Made by a program: the position numbers and the translations under genes. From contig NZ_LMDB01000002.1 in the NCBI RefSeq assembly GCF_001425005.1, positions 1-64,000 on the forward strand: DNA of 64,000 nt. The letters run 5' to 3'. A model generated the notes under the pieces. That model saw only the letters and a list, made by a program, of their open reading frames with translations. It was not told the DNA's origin and made no database searches. Below, piece after piece: positions 1 to 8,762 of this stretch; the first letter of the stretch is position 1; every line of letters starts with the position of its first letter. This DNA comes from Duganella sp. Root336D2 (GTDB lineage Bacteria > Pseudomonadota > Gammaproteobacteria > Burkholderiales > Burkholderiaceae_D).

Positions 1-36
1 GGCCCGGAACTCCGGCGTGTATGTTGTTGATCTCAT
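1..36 (-). mobile_element. IS3-family transposase OrfA, 5' end only (runs off left edge)
   Basis: The reverse strand carries an ATG at 36 preceded by a strong AAGGGAG ribosome site at 44-50. Its first twelve codons read MRSTTYTPEFRA, the usual N-terminus of IS3-family OrfA helix-turn-helix proteins. Upstream of this start, about 43-97, lies an IS3-like end (CCTGACTTTTTCGGACA on the reverse strand). Only 12 codons are visible, so the family call rests on the N-terminal motif and the end sequence. The rest of the element should lie to the left of the window. Confidence 0.6.
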
Positions 37-97
37 GTTTTCACTCCCTTTGACAAGTTTATCAAATGGAAGTGTCCGAAAAAGTCAGGTTACCTCA
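37..97 (-). repeat. Probable terminal inverted repeat and leader of an IS3-family element
   Basis: Read on the reverse strand, this stretch begins TGAGGTAACCTGACTTTTTC and continues with GGACACTTCC, a pattern typical of IS3-group ends (TG at the tip, a CTGAC-type core, then GGACA). It lies between the truncated hydrolase gene and the transposase start. The boundary near 97 is inferred from where the hydrolase reading frame loses its family sequence. The opposite end and the target duplication are outside the window. Confidence 0.5.
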
Positions 98-704
98 CTG
101 CATGCACCGTTTGCATCGCATCGCACTCAACCTCGGCCTGCCAATCACGGCGCAATGAAAGTCCAGTCTGTTGCGCCACAAGGTCCGGCAAGTCGTCCAG
201 CCGGGTATTTTCATAGATGATCAGATGTGCCATCAACGCCACTGCCTGCGATGACAACACGCCTTCGCTAGTGGCGTGGGTGACCATTGCCTGCTCGCTG
301 GCGAGGGCCATCACATGCTGTTTGTCCGCAATTAAGCCAAGCGGCACCGCGCGCATCGCAGCGCCATTTCGCTTGCTGTCGGGGCGGATACGCTGCCTGA
401 GCATGGCCCCGGTCTCGCATTCATCCATGAGCGCCTGAAAACCCTTCGCGTAGCCCTGCCTGCGGTCGCGCCGGTAACAGCGGACATAAGCATCGGCGAA
501 GTCGTCGCTGCGCGCGTCGGGCGTGCCCAGCAGCACCTCGGCGTTGGCAATGCTCATCTGCGTGTCGTCAGTATATCGGCCAGCTTCGAGTCCGAGTTCA
601 TGCTCGACGTAAGCGGCCAGCGTGTTGTGTGCGGCAATTTTCTCCCGGCCGCAGAACTCGAAACCCGCTCCGTAAGCATCACCAATCGCAATTTCAACCA
701 GCAT
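90..704 (-). pseudogene. ADP-ribosylglycohydrolase (DraG/ARH family), 3' end lost to an IS insertion
   Basis: The product would be 204 residues. It starts with the family glycine-acidic stretch GDAYGAGFEF and carries the metal-binding YTDDTQM motif near residue 45 and NGAAMR near residue 113. These are hallmarks of enzymes that remove ADP-ribose from proteins or metabolites using two magnesium ions. Family members are normally 250-300 residues and have a second metal motif (GGDxDT) near the C-terminus; here the frame stops after HAVR, before it. The stop codon lies in the IS-like end at 37-97, so the gene is probably inactivated. The start has AAAGGGA upstream at 714-720. Confidence 0.75.
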
Positions 705-744
705 TTCAGACTATCCCTTTTGCATGTGGCGGCATAACGCAAAG

Positions 745-936
745 CTAATCGCCATCGCTCGTAGATGGATCGCGCGGCGACTTCGGTTTGATACCCCGGC
801 GCGCCAATGCCTCGCGCAGCAGGAACTCGATTTCCGCGTTCACGCTGCGCAGGTCCTGGGCGGCCAGGCGTTGCAGTTCATCCCACAACGCCGGGTCTAT
901 CCTCAGGGGGAAGGCTTTTTTGCCGGGGCTGGCCAT
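745..936 (-). CDS. Arc-type ribbon-helix-helix DNA-binding protein
   Basis: A 63-residue protein with the Arc/CopG layout: a short basic beta strand (KKAFPLRID, about 6-14), then two helices ([26 protein letters not shown], in two pieces). This matches proteins annotated as Arc-family DNA-binding. It follows the SPFH gene by 6 bases on the same strand, so the two form one operon. Such proteins usually repress their own promoter; the palindrome at 1827-1842, lying on the operon promoter, is a fitting site. Function beyond autoregulation is not evident. Confidence 0.8.
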   Translation of the reverse strand: MASPGKKAFPLRIDPALWDELQRLAAQDLRSVNAEIEFLLREALARRGIKPKSPRDPSTSDGD

Positions 937-942
937 CTTGAC

Positions 943-1803
943 TCAGTTATACAAGGTGCCTGTGTTGACGATAGGCTGGGTCTCTTTATCCGAGCACAGT
1001 ACCACCAGCAGGTTGCTCACCATGGCTGCCTTGCGCTCCGCGTCCAGTTCGACGATCTCGCGTTCGGCCAGCGCATTCAGGGCCGATTCAACCATGCTGA
1101 CCGCGCCATGCACGATGCGGGAACGGGCGCTGACGATGGCTTCGGCCTGCTGGCGGCGCAGCATGACTTGCGCGATTTCGGGGGCGTAGGCGAGGTGGGT
1201 CAGCTTGGCGTCGACGGTTTCCACGCCTGCCGCCTTGAATCGTTCCTGCAGTTCGCTGCGCAGGGCCAGCGACACTTCATCCATGCCGGAGCGCAGCGTC
1301 ATCTCGCCCTTGGCCAGGTCTTCGCCATCATCGTAGGCATAGCGCGAGGCGAGGTGGCGGATTGCCGCTTCCGCCTGCACCGCTACGTAGCGCTCGAAAT
1401 CATCCACGTCGAAGATGGCTTGTGCCGTATCCTGCACGCGCCAGACGATGGCGGCAGAAATCTCGACCGGGTTGCCGCGCTTGTCGTTCACTTTCAACGT
1501 CGGCGCATTCAGGTTGCGGGCGCGCAGCGACAGGCGCTGCTTGCGGTACAGCGGGAAGGCCCAGCGCAGGCCTTCGCTGCGGTCGGTGCCGATGTATTGG
1601 CCGAACAGGGTCAGGATGGCGCTTTCGTTCGGCTGCAGCATGTACAGGCCAGGCGCCAGGAATACCGCCACCAGCACGCAGGCGGCAGCCAGAACCGGCT
1701 GGAATCCGCGCAGCAGGAGGAAGGCAAAAATCGCCAGCATGACTACGACGGTCAACGCCAGGTAACCACTGTAAGACGAAAACGGCTTTTCGGTTCGGTT
1801 CAT
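943..1803 (-). CDS. SPFH/Band 7 membrane protein
   Basis: A 286-residue protein with two hydrophobic segments near the N-terminus (about 13-33 and 35-56), followed by an SPFH (stomatin/prohibitin) domain. The domain starts at [18 protein letters not shown] and ends in an alanine/glutamate-rich helix carrying [18 protein letters not shown]. Bacterial SPFH proteins form large membrane-bound oligomers that organise lipid microdomains or hold proteases. The gene is first in a two-gene operon with an Arc-type regulator. There is no clear Shine-Dalgarno sequence before the ATG. The specific role is unknown. Confidence 0.85.
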   Translation of the reverse strand: MNRTEKPFSSYSGYLALTVVVMLAIFAFLLLRGFQPVLAAACVLVAVFLAPGLYMLQPNESAILTLFGQYIGTDRSEGLRWAFPLYRKQRLSLRARNLNAPTLKVNDKRGNPVEISAAIVWRVQDTAQAIFDVDDFERYVAVQAEAAIRHLASRYAYDDGEDLAKGEMTLRSGMDEVSLALRSELQERFKAAGVETVDAKLTHLAYAPEIAQVMLRRQQAEAIVSARSRIVHGAVSMVESALNALAEREIVELDAERKAAMVSNLLVVLCSDKETQPIVNTGTLYN

Positions 1804-1826
1804 GATCGATCCAGGAGGGTTAAATC

Positions 1827-1853
1827 AAAGTGATATCACTTTAATCTCACTTT
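1827..1853. promoter_or_regulatory. Probable operator: 16-bp perfect palindrome plus a third half-site
   Basis: AAAGTGATATCACTTT at 1827-1842 is a perfect palindrome covering the -10 region of the SPFH promoter. A further TCACTTT copy at 1847-1853 sits exactly 11 bases (one helix turn) from the TCACTTT of the palindrome. Arrays of half-sites one turn apart suit ribbon-helix-helix repressors, and one is encoded in the operon. Binding by that protein is inference. Confidence 0.6.
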
Positions 1854-1866
1854 GGGGCGTTGTCAA
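1838..1866 (-). promoter_or_regulatory. Sigma-70 promoter of the SPFH/RHH operon
   Basis: On the reverse strand, TTGACA (1866-1861) is followed after 17 bases by TAAAGT (1843-1838), a perfect -35 and a four-of-six -10. It points at the SPFH start 35 bases further on. The -10 overlaps the palindrome at 1827-1842. Confidence 0.65.
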
Positions 1867-1945
1867 ATTATTCTCGTTTGTTTAACCCCTTTTTTCCCGC
1901 CCGCCCGATTCCTGTTCAGAAGCGTTCATTTTGAAGGGAGTAATC

Positions 1946-4783
1946 ATGTTGGCGAGGCTTATCCTGGTGTTGTGCACGCTGGCCGGCGGCGTGGCCGTGG
2001 CACAGACACCACCATTAATCAGGTCCATCACGACCGGCAGCGAATCGCCGGTACGCGTGCAAAGCGCGACCGTGCAGACCGTCATTTCGGGCGGCATGGC
2101 GGAAACGACGGTGAAGCTGGTCTTCTACAATCCGAACGCGCGCCAGCTTGAGGGAGACCTGCAATTTCCTCTCGGCGAAGGCCAGCAGGTAATAGGCTTC
2201 GCGCTGGATGTCGGCGGTGAACTGCGTCCGGCAGTGCCGATCGAGAAGGAGCGTGGACGGCAGATCCTGGAGGCTGAGGAGCGCCGCCGCATCGATCCGG
2301 CTTTGCTCGAACAAACGCAGGGCAACAACTTCAAGCTGCGCATTTATCCGATCCCAGGCCGCGGCACGCGGACAGTGGAATTGAAGTACGCGGCGATCCT
2401 GGCGCGCCAGCAGAAGACTTGGAGCTATCGAATGCCGTTGAAGCACTTCAGCATCCCGGTGGCCCTGGATGTGCGCGTCATGGGAAGTGAAGATGCGCCG
2501 GTTGCCATCGGCGTGCCGGATCGCTTCGCGCGCGCAGAGGACGGCTGGCAGTTGGATGTGGCGAAGGCGAAAGGCGAAATCCTGGTGCGGGTACCGGCTG
2601 CGCAGGATAAGCCGAAGACCTATCTGGAGGAGTTCAACGGCCAGCAGTACTTCCTCGCCGAAGTGCCGGTGCCGGCCGAACGCAAGCCGCGCACTTTGCC
2701 TAAGGTGGTCGGCGTGCTTTGGGACAGCTCGAACTCCGGTTCGCATCGCGCCCTGAAAGCGGAATTGCGTGTGCTGGCAAGCTACCTCGAAGCGGCGGGT
2801 AGCGTGGAAGTGCGGCTGGTGCGCCTGCGCGACAAGGCGGAGCCGGTCAAGGCCTTCAAACTGGCAAAAGGGCAGGCGGGGACCCTGCTTGAGGAGCTCG
2901 AGTCCACCATCTACGATGGCGCCAGCGCGCTGGCCGACTGGCAGCCGCAGCCCGACGTGGATGAATACCTGATGTTCAGCGATGGCTTGCGCAACTATGG
3001 CATGGGTACTTTCCCGCTGCTTGCAAAAGGCCGCCGCCTGTTCACGCTGAGCTCCAGCGCCGGCGCCGACACTGCGCGCCTGGCGGCATGGGCCAATGCC
3101 AACGGTGGCAGGCATATCGCCATTGATCCCGTCGACGCGCAGCATGCATCGCAAGAACTGCTTACCGAGGGCGTAAGGGTTATCGGCGCCACCGGCATGC
3201 AGACCGGTGATGTGGTGGCTGACGAAAGCCAGGTGCATGCGGGCCTGTTGCGTGTGGCCGGCAAGGTTCGCGGCAGGGAGCCGCTGGTCGTGTCGCTTGA
3301 AAACCAGGGCCGTAAATACGACGTTACCATCGATGCGGTCGACGAAAAGAACGCATCCCACCCGTTGGCTGCATGGTGGTGGGCCAATCGCCGCATTGCG
3401 CAGTTGGAGGGCAACTATGAACTCAATCGCGCCGCAATCCGGCGTCTTGGACTGGAGTTCGCCCTGCCGACCCGCGAAACTTCGCTGCTGGTGCTTGAAC
3501 AGCTGGAAGACTATGTGCGTCACGACGTGACGCCGCCCGGGAAATATCGCGCGGCCTTCGAAAAAATGAAGGCCGAAAACCGCACCCAGGTTGCCAACCA
3601 GCGCGTAAAGCACCTGGACAATGTGGTGCGGGAGTTCCAGGCTAAAGTGGCGTGGTGGGAGAAACCGTTCCCCAAGAACCGTCCACCGGCGCCTGCGCTG
3701 AAGAAGGAGGCGGTTGCCGACATGCGGATGGTCGAGGCCCCGATGATGGAGGCAATGCCCGCGCCAGCACCGCCACCGGCAATGGCTGCGCGTACTGCGC
3801 CGGCGGCTCCAATGGCTGTGGATGAGCTGGACATGCAAGCTGATAAGCGCATCAATGGCGGCGCAAGTGTGCGCCTGAAGGCGTGGCAGCCGGATGCGCC
3901 TTATACGGCACGCATGCGCAAGGCGGCAGCAGGCGACATGTATCGCATCTACCTGGACGAGCGCCCATCGCATGCCGGCAGCAGCGCTTTCCTGCTGGAC
4001 GTGGCGGGCCTGATGCTGGAGTGCGGCCAGCGCGACCTGGGCTTGCGCGTGCTGTCCAACCTGGCCGAGATGGAGCTGGAGAATCGCCACGTGCTGCGTG
4101 TATTGGCCTACCGCCTGATGGAGGCAGGCGCTCCGCGCCTGGCCGTTCCCTTGCTGGAACGGGTGCAGGACATGGCGGAGGAGGAGCCGCAATCGTTCCG
4201 CGATCTTGGGCTGGCGCTTGCCGCCAGCGGCCAGGAGCAAAGGGCAATCGAACAGCTGTACCAGGTGGTCATGCGGCCATGGGATGGGCGTTTTGCCGAC
4301 GTGGAGCTGATTGCGCTGTCGGAGCTGAATTCGATCGTGGCGCGTGCCAGGTCTGGCGGACGCACGCTCGATACGCGGGGGATGGATTCACGCCTGCTGC
4401 GCAACCTGCCGGTGGACTTGCGCGTGGTGCTGACCTGGGATGCTGATAACAGCGATATGGACCTGCACGTTATCGATCCCGACGGAGAGCGCGCTTACTA
4501 CGGGCACCAGCTGACCTACCAGGGCGGGCGCATGTCGCGGGACTTCACTGGCGGTTACGGGCCGGAGGAATTCATGCTGCGCAACGCCAAGCCGGGCATC
4601 TATCGCGTCGAGGTCAACTACTTTGGCAGCGCGCAGCAGATCGTGACCGGTGCGACTACGCTGCAGCTTCACTTCACGACCGGCTTTGGCACCCAGAAAA
4701 CGGACGACAAGATGGTCACCTTGCGCCTGAAAGAGCAGGGCAGCTCGATCCTGGTCGGCGAATTTGAAGTGAAGCCGAAGTAA
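1946..4783 (+). CDS. Exported VIT / vWA-like / DUF2135 protein
   Basis: The start at 1946 is chosen because GAAGGGAG (1933-1940) sits just upstream and it opens a clean signal peptide (MLARLILVLCTLAGGVAVAQ). The 945-residue product has a VIT domain (about 30-150), then a stretch where LWDSSNSG resembles the DxSxS metal site of von Willebrand A domains. A proline/alanine/methionine-rich linker follows (about 585-640), then helical repeats, and a C-terminal DUF2135 domain (WDADNSDMDLHVIDPDGE). Such proteins are thought to be periplasmic or surface adhesion-like factors. It is convergent with an ECF sigma operon and may belong to the same response. Confidence 0.8.
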   Translation: MLARLILVLCTLAGGVAVAQTPPLIRSITTGSESPVRVQSATVQTVISGGMAETTVKLVFYNPNARQLEGDLQFPLGEGQQVIGFALDVGGELRPAVPIEKERGRQILEAEERRRIDPALLEQTQGNNFKLRIYPIPGRGTRTVELKYAAILARQQKTWSYRMPLKHFSIPVALDVRVMGSEDAPVAIGVPDRFARAEDGWQLDVAKAKGEILVRVPAAQDKPKTYLEEFNGQQYFLAEVPVPAERKPRTLPKVVGVLWDSSNSGSHRALKAELRVLASYLEAAGSVEVRLVRLRDKAEPVKAFKLAKGQAGTLLEELESTIYDGASALADWQPQPDVDEYLMFSDGLRNYGMGTFPLLAKGRRLFTLSSSAGADTARLAAWANANGGRHIAIDPVDAQHASQELLTEGVRVIGATGMQTGDVVADESQVHAGLLRVAGKVRGREPLVVSLENQGRKYDVTIDAVDEKNASHPLAAWWWANRRIAQLEGNYELNRAAIRRLGLEFALPTRETSLLVLEQLEDYVRHDVTPPGKYRAAFEKMKAENRTQVANQRVKHLDNVVREFQAKVAWWEKPFPKNRPPAPALKKEAVADMRMVEAPMMEAMPAPAPPPAMAARTAPAAPMAVDELDMQADKRINGGASVRLKAWQPDAPYTARMRKAAAGDMYRIYLDERPSHAGSSAFLLDVAGLMLECGQRDLGLRVLSNLAEMELENRHVLRVLAYRLMEAGAPRLAVPLLERVQDMAEEEPQSFRDLGLALAASGQEQRAIEQLYQVVMRPWDGRFADVELIALSELNSIVARARSGGRTLDTRGMDSRLLRNLPVDLRVVLTWDADNSDMDLHVIDPDGERAYYGHQLTYQGGRMSRDFTGGYGPEEFMLRNAKPGIYRVEVNYFGSAQQIVTGATTLQLHFTTGFGTQKTDDKMVTLRLKEQGSSILVGEFEVKPK

Positions 4784-4785
4784 CG

Positions 4786-5526
4786 TTATTCCAGCGCCTT
4801 GAGGCGGCCCGCCAGGATGTCCGGCACCGGATAATCCGGGTGGGCCTTGCGGAAGCGCTTCCATTGCGCAGCGGCGGATTCAGTGTCGCCGGCGTCCAGC
4901 ATGTGCTCGATGGATTGCAGCCAGTCTTTCGGGTTCCCGGCATCCAAGGAGCGCACCGCCGCCTTACGCGGCGGGTCGAGTTCATCCACTTCCAATGCCG
5001 GCGCCGGCGGTGCGGCTGCAGGCACAGGTGCCGGTGCGGCGGCCGGTACCGCAGGCGGAGGAGCTGCCGCCGCCTGCTCCGGCTCGCGCACCTGCATTTT
5101 CGCCTCTGGCAAGGACGATGCTGGCTTCGCTTCGGCGATGGCGGATTCGCGTTTCTTATGCGCCGGGGAGGCTACGTCATTGCTGATCATCGGCACGGGC
5201 GGGGCCGCCGGCATTTCCTCCGGCACAATGCGCACTTCCACGGACTGCAATTCCTGGTGCTGGTAGCTGCGCCAGACCGGGAACAGGATAGCGATGCCGG
5301 CCAGGCTGGCCGCAAACGCCAGCGGTGCGCGGTAGCGATGCTTGGGTTTTGGCTGCGGGGTTTCTGGCGCCGGATCGTTGGCCGCGGCGGGGCCGGACCG
5401 CAGATCCTTCTCGATTTGCGCGAAGATGGCTGCGTCGAGTTCCGCCGACGGCTCCGGCTGCGGCAGGGCAGCCAGCCGGCGCGCCAGGTCCGCGTCTTCG
5501 AAATCGTCTTTATCCACCGGTGTCAT
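4786..5526 (-). CDS. Anti-sigma factor-like single-pass membrane protein
   Basis: A 246-residue protein whose start overlaps the end of the ECF sigma gene by 4 bases, the usual arrangement for a cognate anti-sigma factor. A cytoplasmic N-terminal acidic helical part (1-65) precedes one membrane span (about 67-86, PLAFAASLAGIAILFPVW). Then come a long proline/alanine-rich periplasmic linker and a small C-terminal helical domain (about 195-246). No zinc-binding HxxxCxxC motif is present, so it is not a ZAS-type anti-sigma. The role is inferred from position and topology. Confidence 0.65.
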   Translation of the reverse strand: MTPVDKDDFEDADLARRLAALPQPEPSAELDAAIFAQIEKDLRSGPAAANDPAPETPQPKPKHRYRAPLAFAASLAGIAILFPVWRSYQHQELQSVEVRIVPEEMPAAPPVPMISNDVASPAHKKRESAIAEAKPASSLPEAKMQVREPEQAAAAPPPAVPAAAPAPVPAAAPPAPALEVDELDPPRKAAVRSLDAGNPKDWLQSIEHMLDAGDTESAAAQWKRFRKAHPDYPVPDILAGRLKALE

Positions 5527-6059
5527 ACCGTCTCCTCCTGCGTGAATTGCTCGCGCAGCTTGCGCATGGCATAGCGCAGGCGGCTCTTCACGGTCTCCGC
5601 CGGCGCAGCAACCACCAGCGCAATTTCATCGATGCTCAAGCCGCTGAAGTGTTGCAGCACCAGGGCCTCCTTCTGTTCCGAAGGCAGCAGGCGGATCGCC
5701 GCGTGCAGCGCCAGGTTCTGCTGGCGCTCCAGCGCCGTGGCTTCAGCCGAATCCTGCACCAGGATCATATCGCCACATTCCTCGATAGCGGGCTGGCGCT
5801 GCATGTCGGCCAGCCGATTGCGGCCGATCTGGTACAGGTATCCGCGAAAGCTGCCTTGCGCAGCATAGCGCGCGCGGGCGTGATGCACCGCCAGCCAGGT
5901 TTCCTGCGCGACCTCATCAGCCCACTCGTTGCGCCCACTGCGCCAGGCCAGGAAACGGTACAGGCCACGGCTGTGGCGGCGATACAGCTCCTGGAATGCC
6001 GACAACTCGCCATCGCGGTAGCGCAACATCAATTCGTCGTCGGATGGTTCGATGGGCAT
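5523..6059 (-). CDS. ECF-family RNA polymerase sigma factor
   Basis: A 178-residue protein with sigma region 2 at about 8-80 (DDELMLRYRDGELSAFQELYRRH, then WADEVAQETWLAVH) and region 4 at about 118-172 (LLPSEQKEALVLQHFSGLS, then SRLRYAMRKLRE). This two-domain form is typical of extracytoplasmic-function sigma factors, which are held by a membrane anti-sigma and released by envelope signals. It is the first gene of a two-gene operon with the presumed anti-sigma factor. Its target promoters cannot be identified here. Confidence 0.9.
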   Translation of the reverse strand: MPIEPSDDELMLRYRDGELSAFQELYRRHSRGLYRFLAWRSGRNEWADEVAQETWLAVHHARARYAAQGSFRGYLYQIGRNRLADMQRQPAIEECGDMILVQDSAEATALERQQNLALHAAIRLLPSEQKEALVLQHFSGLSIDEIALVVAAPAETVKSRLRYAMRKLREQFTQEETV

Positions 6060-6131
6060 GCGGGGGGAATTCTAAGTAAGCGCAATCAAGGCGCCCACTT
6101 TAGTCAATTCGTTTGTTCTGTGCAAGTAAGT

Positions 6132-6296
6132 CAAATTCGGTGCCACAAATTCGGTGCCAGGTCTGTCATTTGGACACACAAGCCACACGCTTGATAAATC
6201 TCAATACGGGAAATCGGCGGTTGTAGCGTATTGAGATAGATCAAGGGTTATGCCTCGGTGTCCAAATGACAGACCTGGCACCGACTTTGGCGCCGA
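6132..6296. repeat. Nested inverted-repeat element between the sigma operon and fabI
   Basis: Perfect 27-bp arms at 6151-6177 and 6258-6284 (outer core GGTGCCAGGTCTGTCATTTG) enclose a second imperfect pair of 19-bp arms at 6190-6208 and 6227-6245 (17 of 19 match, CTCAATACG core). The whole can fold as one long hairpin with an 18-base loop. Just outside, CAAATTCGGTGCCA is repeated in tandem at 6132-6145 and 6146-6159, and GGCACCGACTTT/GGCGCCGACTTT is repeated on the other side. No open reading frame fills it, so it resembles a non-autonomous miniature element or palindromic intergenic repeat. Confidence 0.75.
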
Positions 6297-6300
6297 CTTT

Positions 6301-6330
6301 AAAAACAAAAGCCGCCCATGGGCGGCTTTT
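6301..6330 (-). terminator. Rho-independent terminator of fabI
   Basis: AAAAGCCGCCCATGGGCGGC closes into a perfect 24-bp palindrome (6307-6330), followed on the reverse strand by GTTTTT. It lies 19 bases beyond the fabI stop codon and has the form of an intrinsic terminator. Confidence 0.85.
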
Positions 6331-6349
6331 GTGGCGGGACATGAAGCGA

Positions 6350-7141
6350 TTATTCGTAGTCGCTCGAATTCAGGCCCATCACGTGCGAGAAGCCGCCGTC
6401 GACGTACATGATGTCGCCGGTGATGCCCGACGACAGGTCCGACAGCAGGAAGGCGGCGGCATTGCCCACTTCTTCAATGGTCACGTTGCGGCGCAGCGGG
6501 GCGTGGCCGGCAGCGAAGCCGAGCAGCTTGCCGAAGTCCTTGATGCCGGAGGCGGCCAGGGTCTTGATCGGGCCGGCGGAAATGCCGTTGGAACGAATGC
6601 CGTGCTGGCCCAGGTTCTCTGCCAGGTAACGTACGGAGGCTTCCAGCGATGCCTTGGCCAGGCCCATGGTGTTGTAATAAGGGATCGCACGAACCGCGCC
6701 CAGGTAGGACAGAGTCAGTACGGAGGAGCCTGGCTTCAGCAAGGGCAGGGCGGCTTTCACCATCGCTGGGAAGCTGTACGCCGAAATGTCGTGGGCTACG
6801 CGGAAGTTCTCGCGGGTCAGGCCGTCCAGGAACTCGCCGGCGATCGCTTCGCGTGGGGCGAAGCCGATGGCGTGCACGAAACCGTCCAGGCTGTCCCAGC
6901 TCTTGGCCAGGTCGGTGAACAGGTTGGCGATTTGTTCGTCGCTGCTGACGTCGCAGTCGAAGACCAGCTTGCTGTCGAATTCGGCTGCGAATTCAGTGAT
7001 GCGGTCTTTGAAGCGCTCGCCAACGTAGGTGAAAGCCAGTTCGGCGCCTTCGCGGTGGGCAGCTTTCGCGATGCCGTAGGCGATGGAACGGTTGGACAGG
7101 ACGCCAGTAATCAGGATTTTTTTGCCTTGCAAGAAAGCCAT
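6350..7141 (-). CDS. fabI: Enoyl-[acyl-carrier-protein] reductase (NADH), FabI
   Basis: This 263-residue enzyme carries out the last reduction of each fatty-acid elongation cycle in the cytoplasm. The N-terminus [19 protein letters not shown] holds the FabI-type nucleotide-binding loop. The catalytic pair is in [11 protein letters not shown] (Tyr-x6-Lys), and the C-terminus has the [17 protein letters not shown] stretch. The start at 7141 is preferred over a longer frame because homologues begin there and GGAG lies 6 bases upstream. It is a single gene with its own terminator. All residues that define FabI rather than FabV or FabL seem present. Confidence 0.95.
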   Translation of the reverse strand: MAFLQGKKILITGVLSNRSIAYGIAKAAHREGAELAFTYVGERFKDRITEFAAEFDSKLVFDCDVSSDEQIANLFTDLAKSWDSLDGFVHAIGFAPREAIAGEFLDGLTRENFRVAHDISAYSFPAMVKAALPLLKPGSSVLTLSYLGAVRAIPYYNTMGLAKASLEASVRYLAENLGQHGIRSNGISAGPIKTLAASGIKDFGKLLGFAAGHAPLRRNVTIEEVGNAAAFLLSDLSSGITGDIMYVDGGFSHVMGLNSSDYE

Positions 7142-7279
7142 ATCTACTCCAATGGGGTTATACCGCAAGAACGGGATTGTAAACGTGCCACGTCCGGGAC
7201 TGCAAGATCTGAATAGTCTTGCAACCAGTCCCGGACCACCCCTGCAAGCTTGGCAGGGGGTAGCGTGTTGGCAATTCGT

Positions 7280-8590
7280 TTAGTTGCTGCGGCGGTTCTT
7301 CGCTTTGCCGGCTTCGTCACGCTTGACGCGCGCCTTGACCATGCTGACCGCAGGCTTGGATTCGCCGCGAGATGAGGAAGCTTGACGGTAGTTGCTGCGC
7401 TTTGGACCGGCACGTTCGTTTTCCACGGCCATCACGGCGTTCTCGATCACGTCGGCCGAAATATCCGTGCCGGCTGCCGAGGCGGAAATATTCGGCACCA
7501 GGATGGTCGAGCCGGCCTTGAGTACCGATTTCTGCGGCATGTTGTTGGCCTGGCGGATGGCATCCGGGGTGGTGCCGAAGCGGCGGGCCAGGGAGGCGAT
7601 GCTTTCGCGGGCGCTGGAAATCTTGTGGGTGGTCCAGCTCGACAGGGCGTGGGTCCACGAGGCCAGGTTGGCAGCGAACTTGGCGGCATTCTCGGTCGGC
7701 AGCAGGATCTTGGTCTGCTCGTTGCCGGTAATGACGGGCTTCTTGAATTGCGGGTTCAGGGCCTTGAATTCGTCGACCGAGATCTCGGCCAGCTTGGCGG
7801 CCAGGGCCATGTCGATGTCGCGGGTCTTGTCGATCGCGGTGAAATACGGCTCGTTGTCGATCACCGGCAGGTGCACGGCGTATTGCGACGGGTTGGCGAC
7901 GATATTCTTCACCGCCTGCAGCTTGGGCACGTAGTTGCGGGTCTCGGCCGGCATCAGCTCGGCCAGGCTGTCGAAATCGATCGGCTTGCCGGCGGCCTGG
8001 TTGCGCTTGATGGCTTTCTGCACATTGCCTTCGCCCCAGTTGTAGGCGGCCAGGGCCAGGTGCCAGTCGCCGAACATGGTGTACAGGCGCTGCAGGTAGC
8101 TCAGGGCGGCGTCGGTCGAGGCCAGCACGGAGCGGCGGTCGTCCTTGAAGGCGTTCTGCTTCAGGTCGTAGTCGCGGCCGGTGCCCGGCACGAACTGCCA
8201 CAGGCCGGCCGCGTTGGCGGTCGACAGGGCTTGCGGGTTGAAGGCGGATTCGATGAAGGGCAACAGGGCCAGCTCGGTCGGCATGCCGCGCTTTTCCAGT
8301 TCTTCCACCACGTGGAAGAGGTAGAGCGAGGCACGGGCCGTGGTGCGGTCGAGGTAGTCCTGGCGGTCGGCATACCACTTGACATGCTTGGCGACCAGGG
8401 CATTGTTCACGTCGGGAATGGCGTAGCCGGAGCGGATGCGGCCCCAGACGTCGGTTTCCTTGTATTCTTCCACGGCAGGCTGCAACACCACCGATTTCGC
8501 GCTGTCGGTGGATGCCAGGGAGGAGGCTGCCGGCAGCGCGGCGCTCAGCGCCAGGGCGATCAGGACAGCATTTTTGATTCGTTCTTGCAT
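7280..8590 (-). CDS. mltD: Membrane-bound lytic murein transglycosylase D-like protein
   Basis: A 436-residue exported protein that cuts peptidoglycan between MurNAc and GlcNAc. A signal peptide (MQERIKNAVLIALALSAALPA) precedes an SLT lysozyme-like domain in which Glu114 of ESAFNP is the catalytic acid and GLWQFVPGTG is the second family motif. One LysM repeat for wall binding follows at about 330-380 (SLARRFGTTPDAIRQANNM), where the E. coli protein has two. The start at 8590 is chosen because it opens the signal peptide. No lipobox cysteine is seen. Confidence 0.88.
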   Translation of the reverse strand: MQERIKNAVLIALALSAALPAASSLASTDSAKSVVLQPAVEEYKETDVWGRIRSGYAIPDVNNALVAKHVKWYADRQDYLDRTTARASLYLFHVVEELEKRGMPTELALLPFIESAFNPQALSTANAAGLWQFVPGTGRDYDLKQNAFKDDRRSVLASTDAALSYLQRLYTMFGDWHLALAAYNWGEGNVQKAIKRNQAAGKPIDFDSLAELMPAETRNYVPKLQAVKNIVANPSQYAVHLPVIDNEPYFTAIDKTRDIDMALAAKLAEISVDEFKALNPQFKKPVITGNEQTKILLPTENAAKFAANLASWTHALSSWTTHKISSARESIASLARRFGTTPDAIRQANNMPQKSVLKAGSTILVPNISASAAGTDISADVIENAVMAVENERAGPKRSNYRQASSSRGESKPAVSMVKARVKRDEAGKAKNRRSN

Positions 8591-8698
8591 AGAGTTTCGC
8601 GGTTGTCGTGTGGAAACAAAGGGCGGACTATCTAAGGCCGGAGTGTAGGGTTGAAACCCGGTCGAGTCAAGAAAAAATTCGCTATGTGACTGATTTTC

Positions 8699-8729
8699 TT
8701 GAATAATTATGTCGATCAGGCTATATAAT
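8699..8729 (+). promoter_or_regulatory. Sigma-70 promoter of the DUF1415 gene
   Basis: TTGAAT at 8699-8704 and TATATA at 8722-8727 (overlapping TATAAT at 8724-8729) are spaced by 17 bases and lie about 35 bases before the start codon at 8763. This is one of the best sigma-70 matches in the window. Confidence 0.65.
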
Positions 8730-8762
8730 TGGCGTCTTGGATAACGATTTCTGGATGTATAA

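Noticed and set aside
7194..7258. Terminator of mltD (hairpins at about 7194-7234 and 7237-7258)
   Set aside because: Both hairpins exist, but neither is followed by a clear T-run on the reverse strand; not called.
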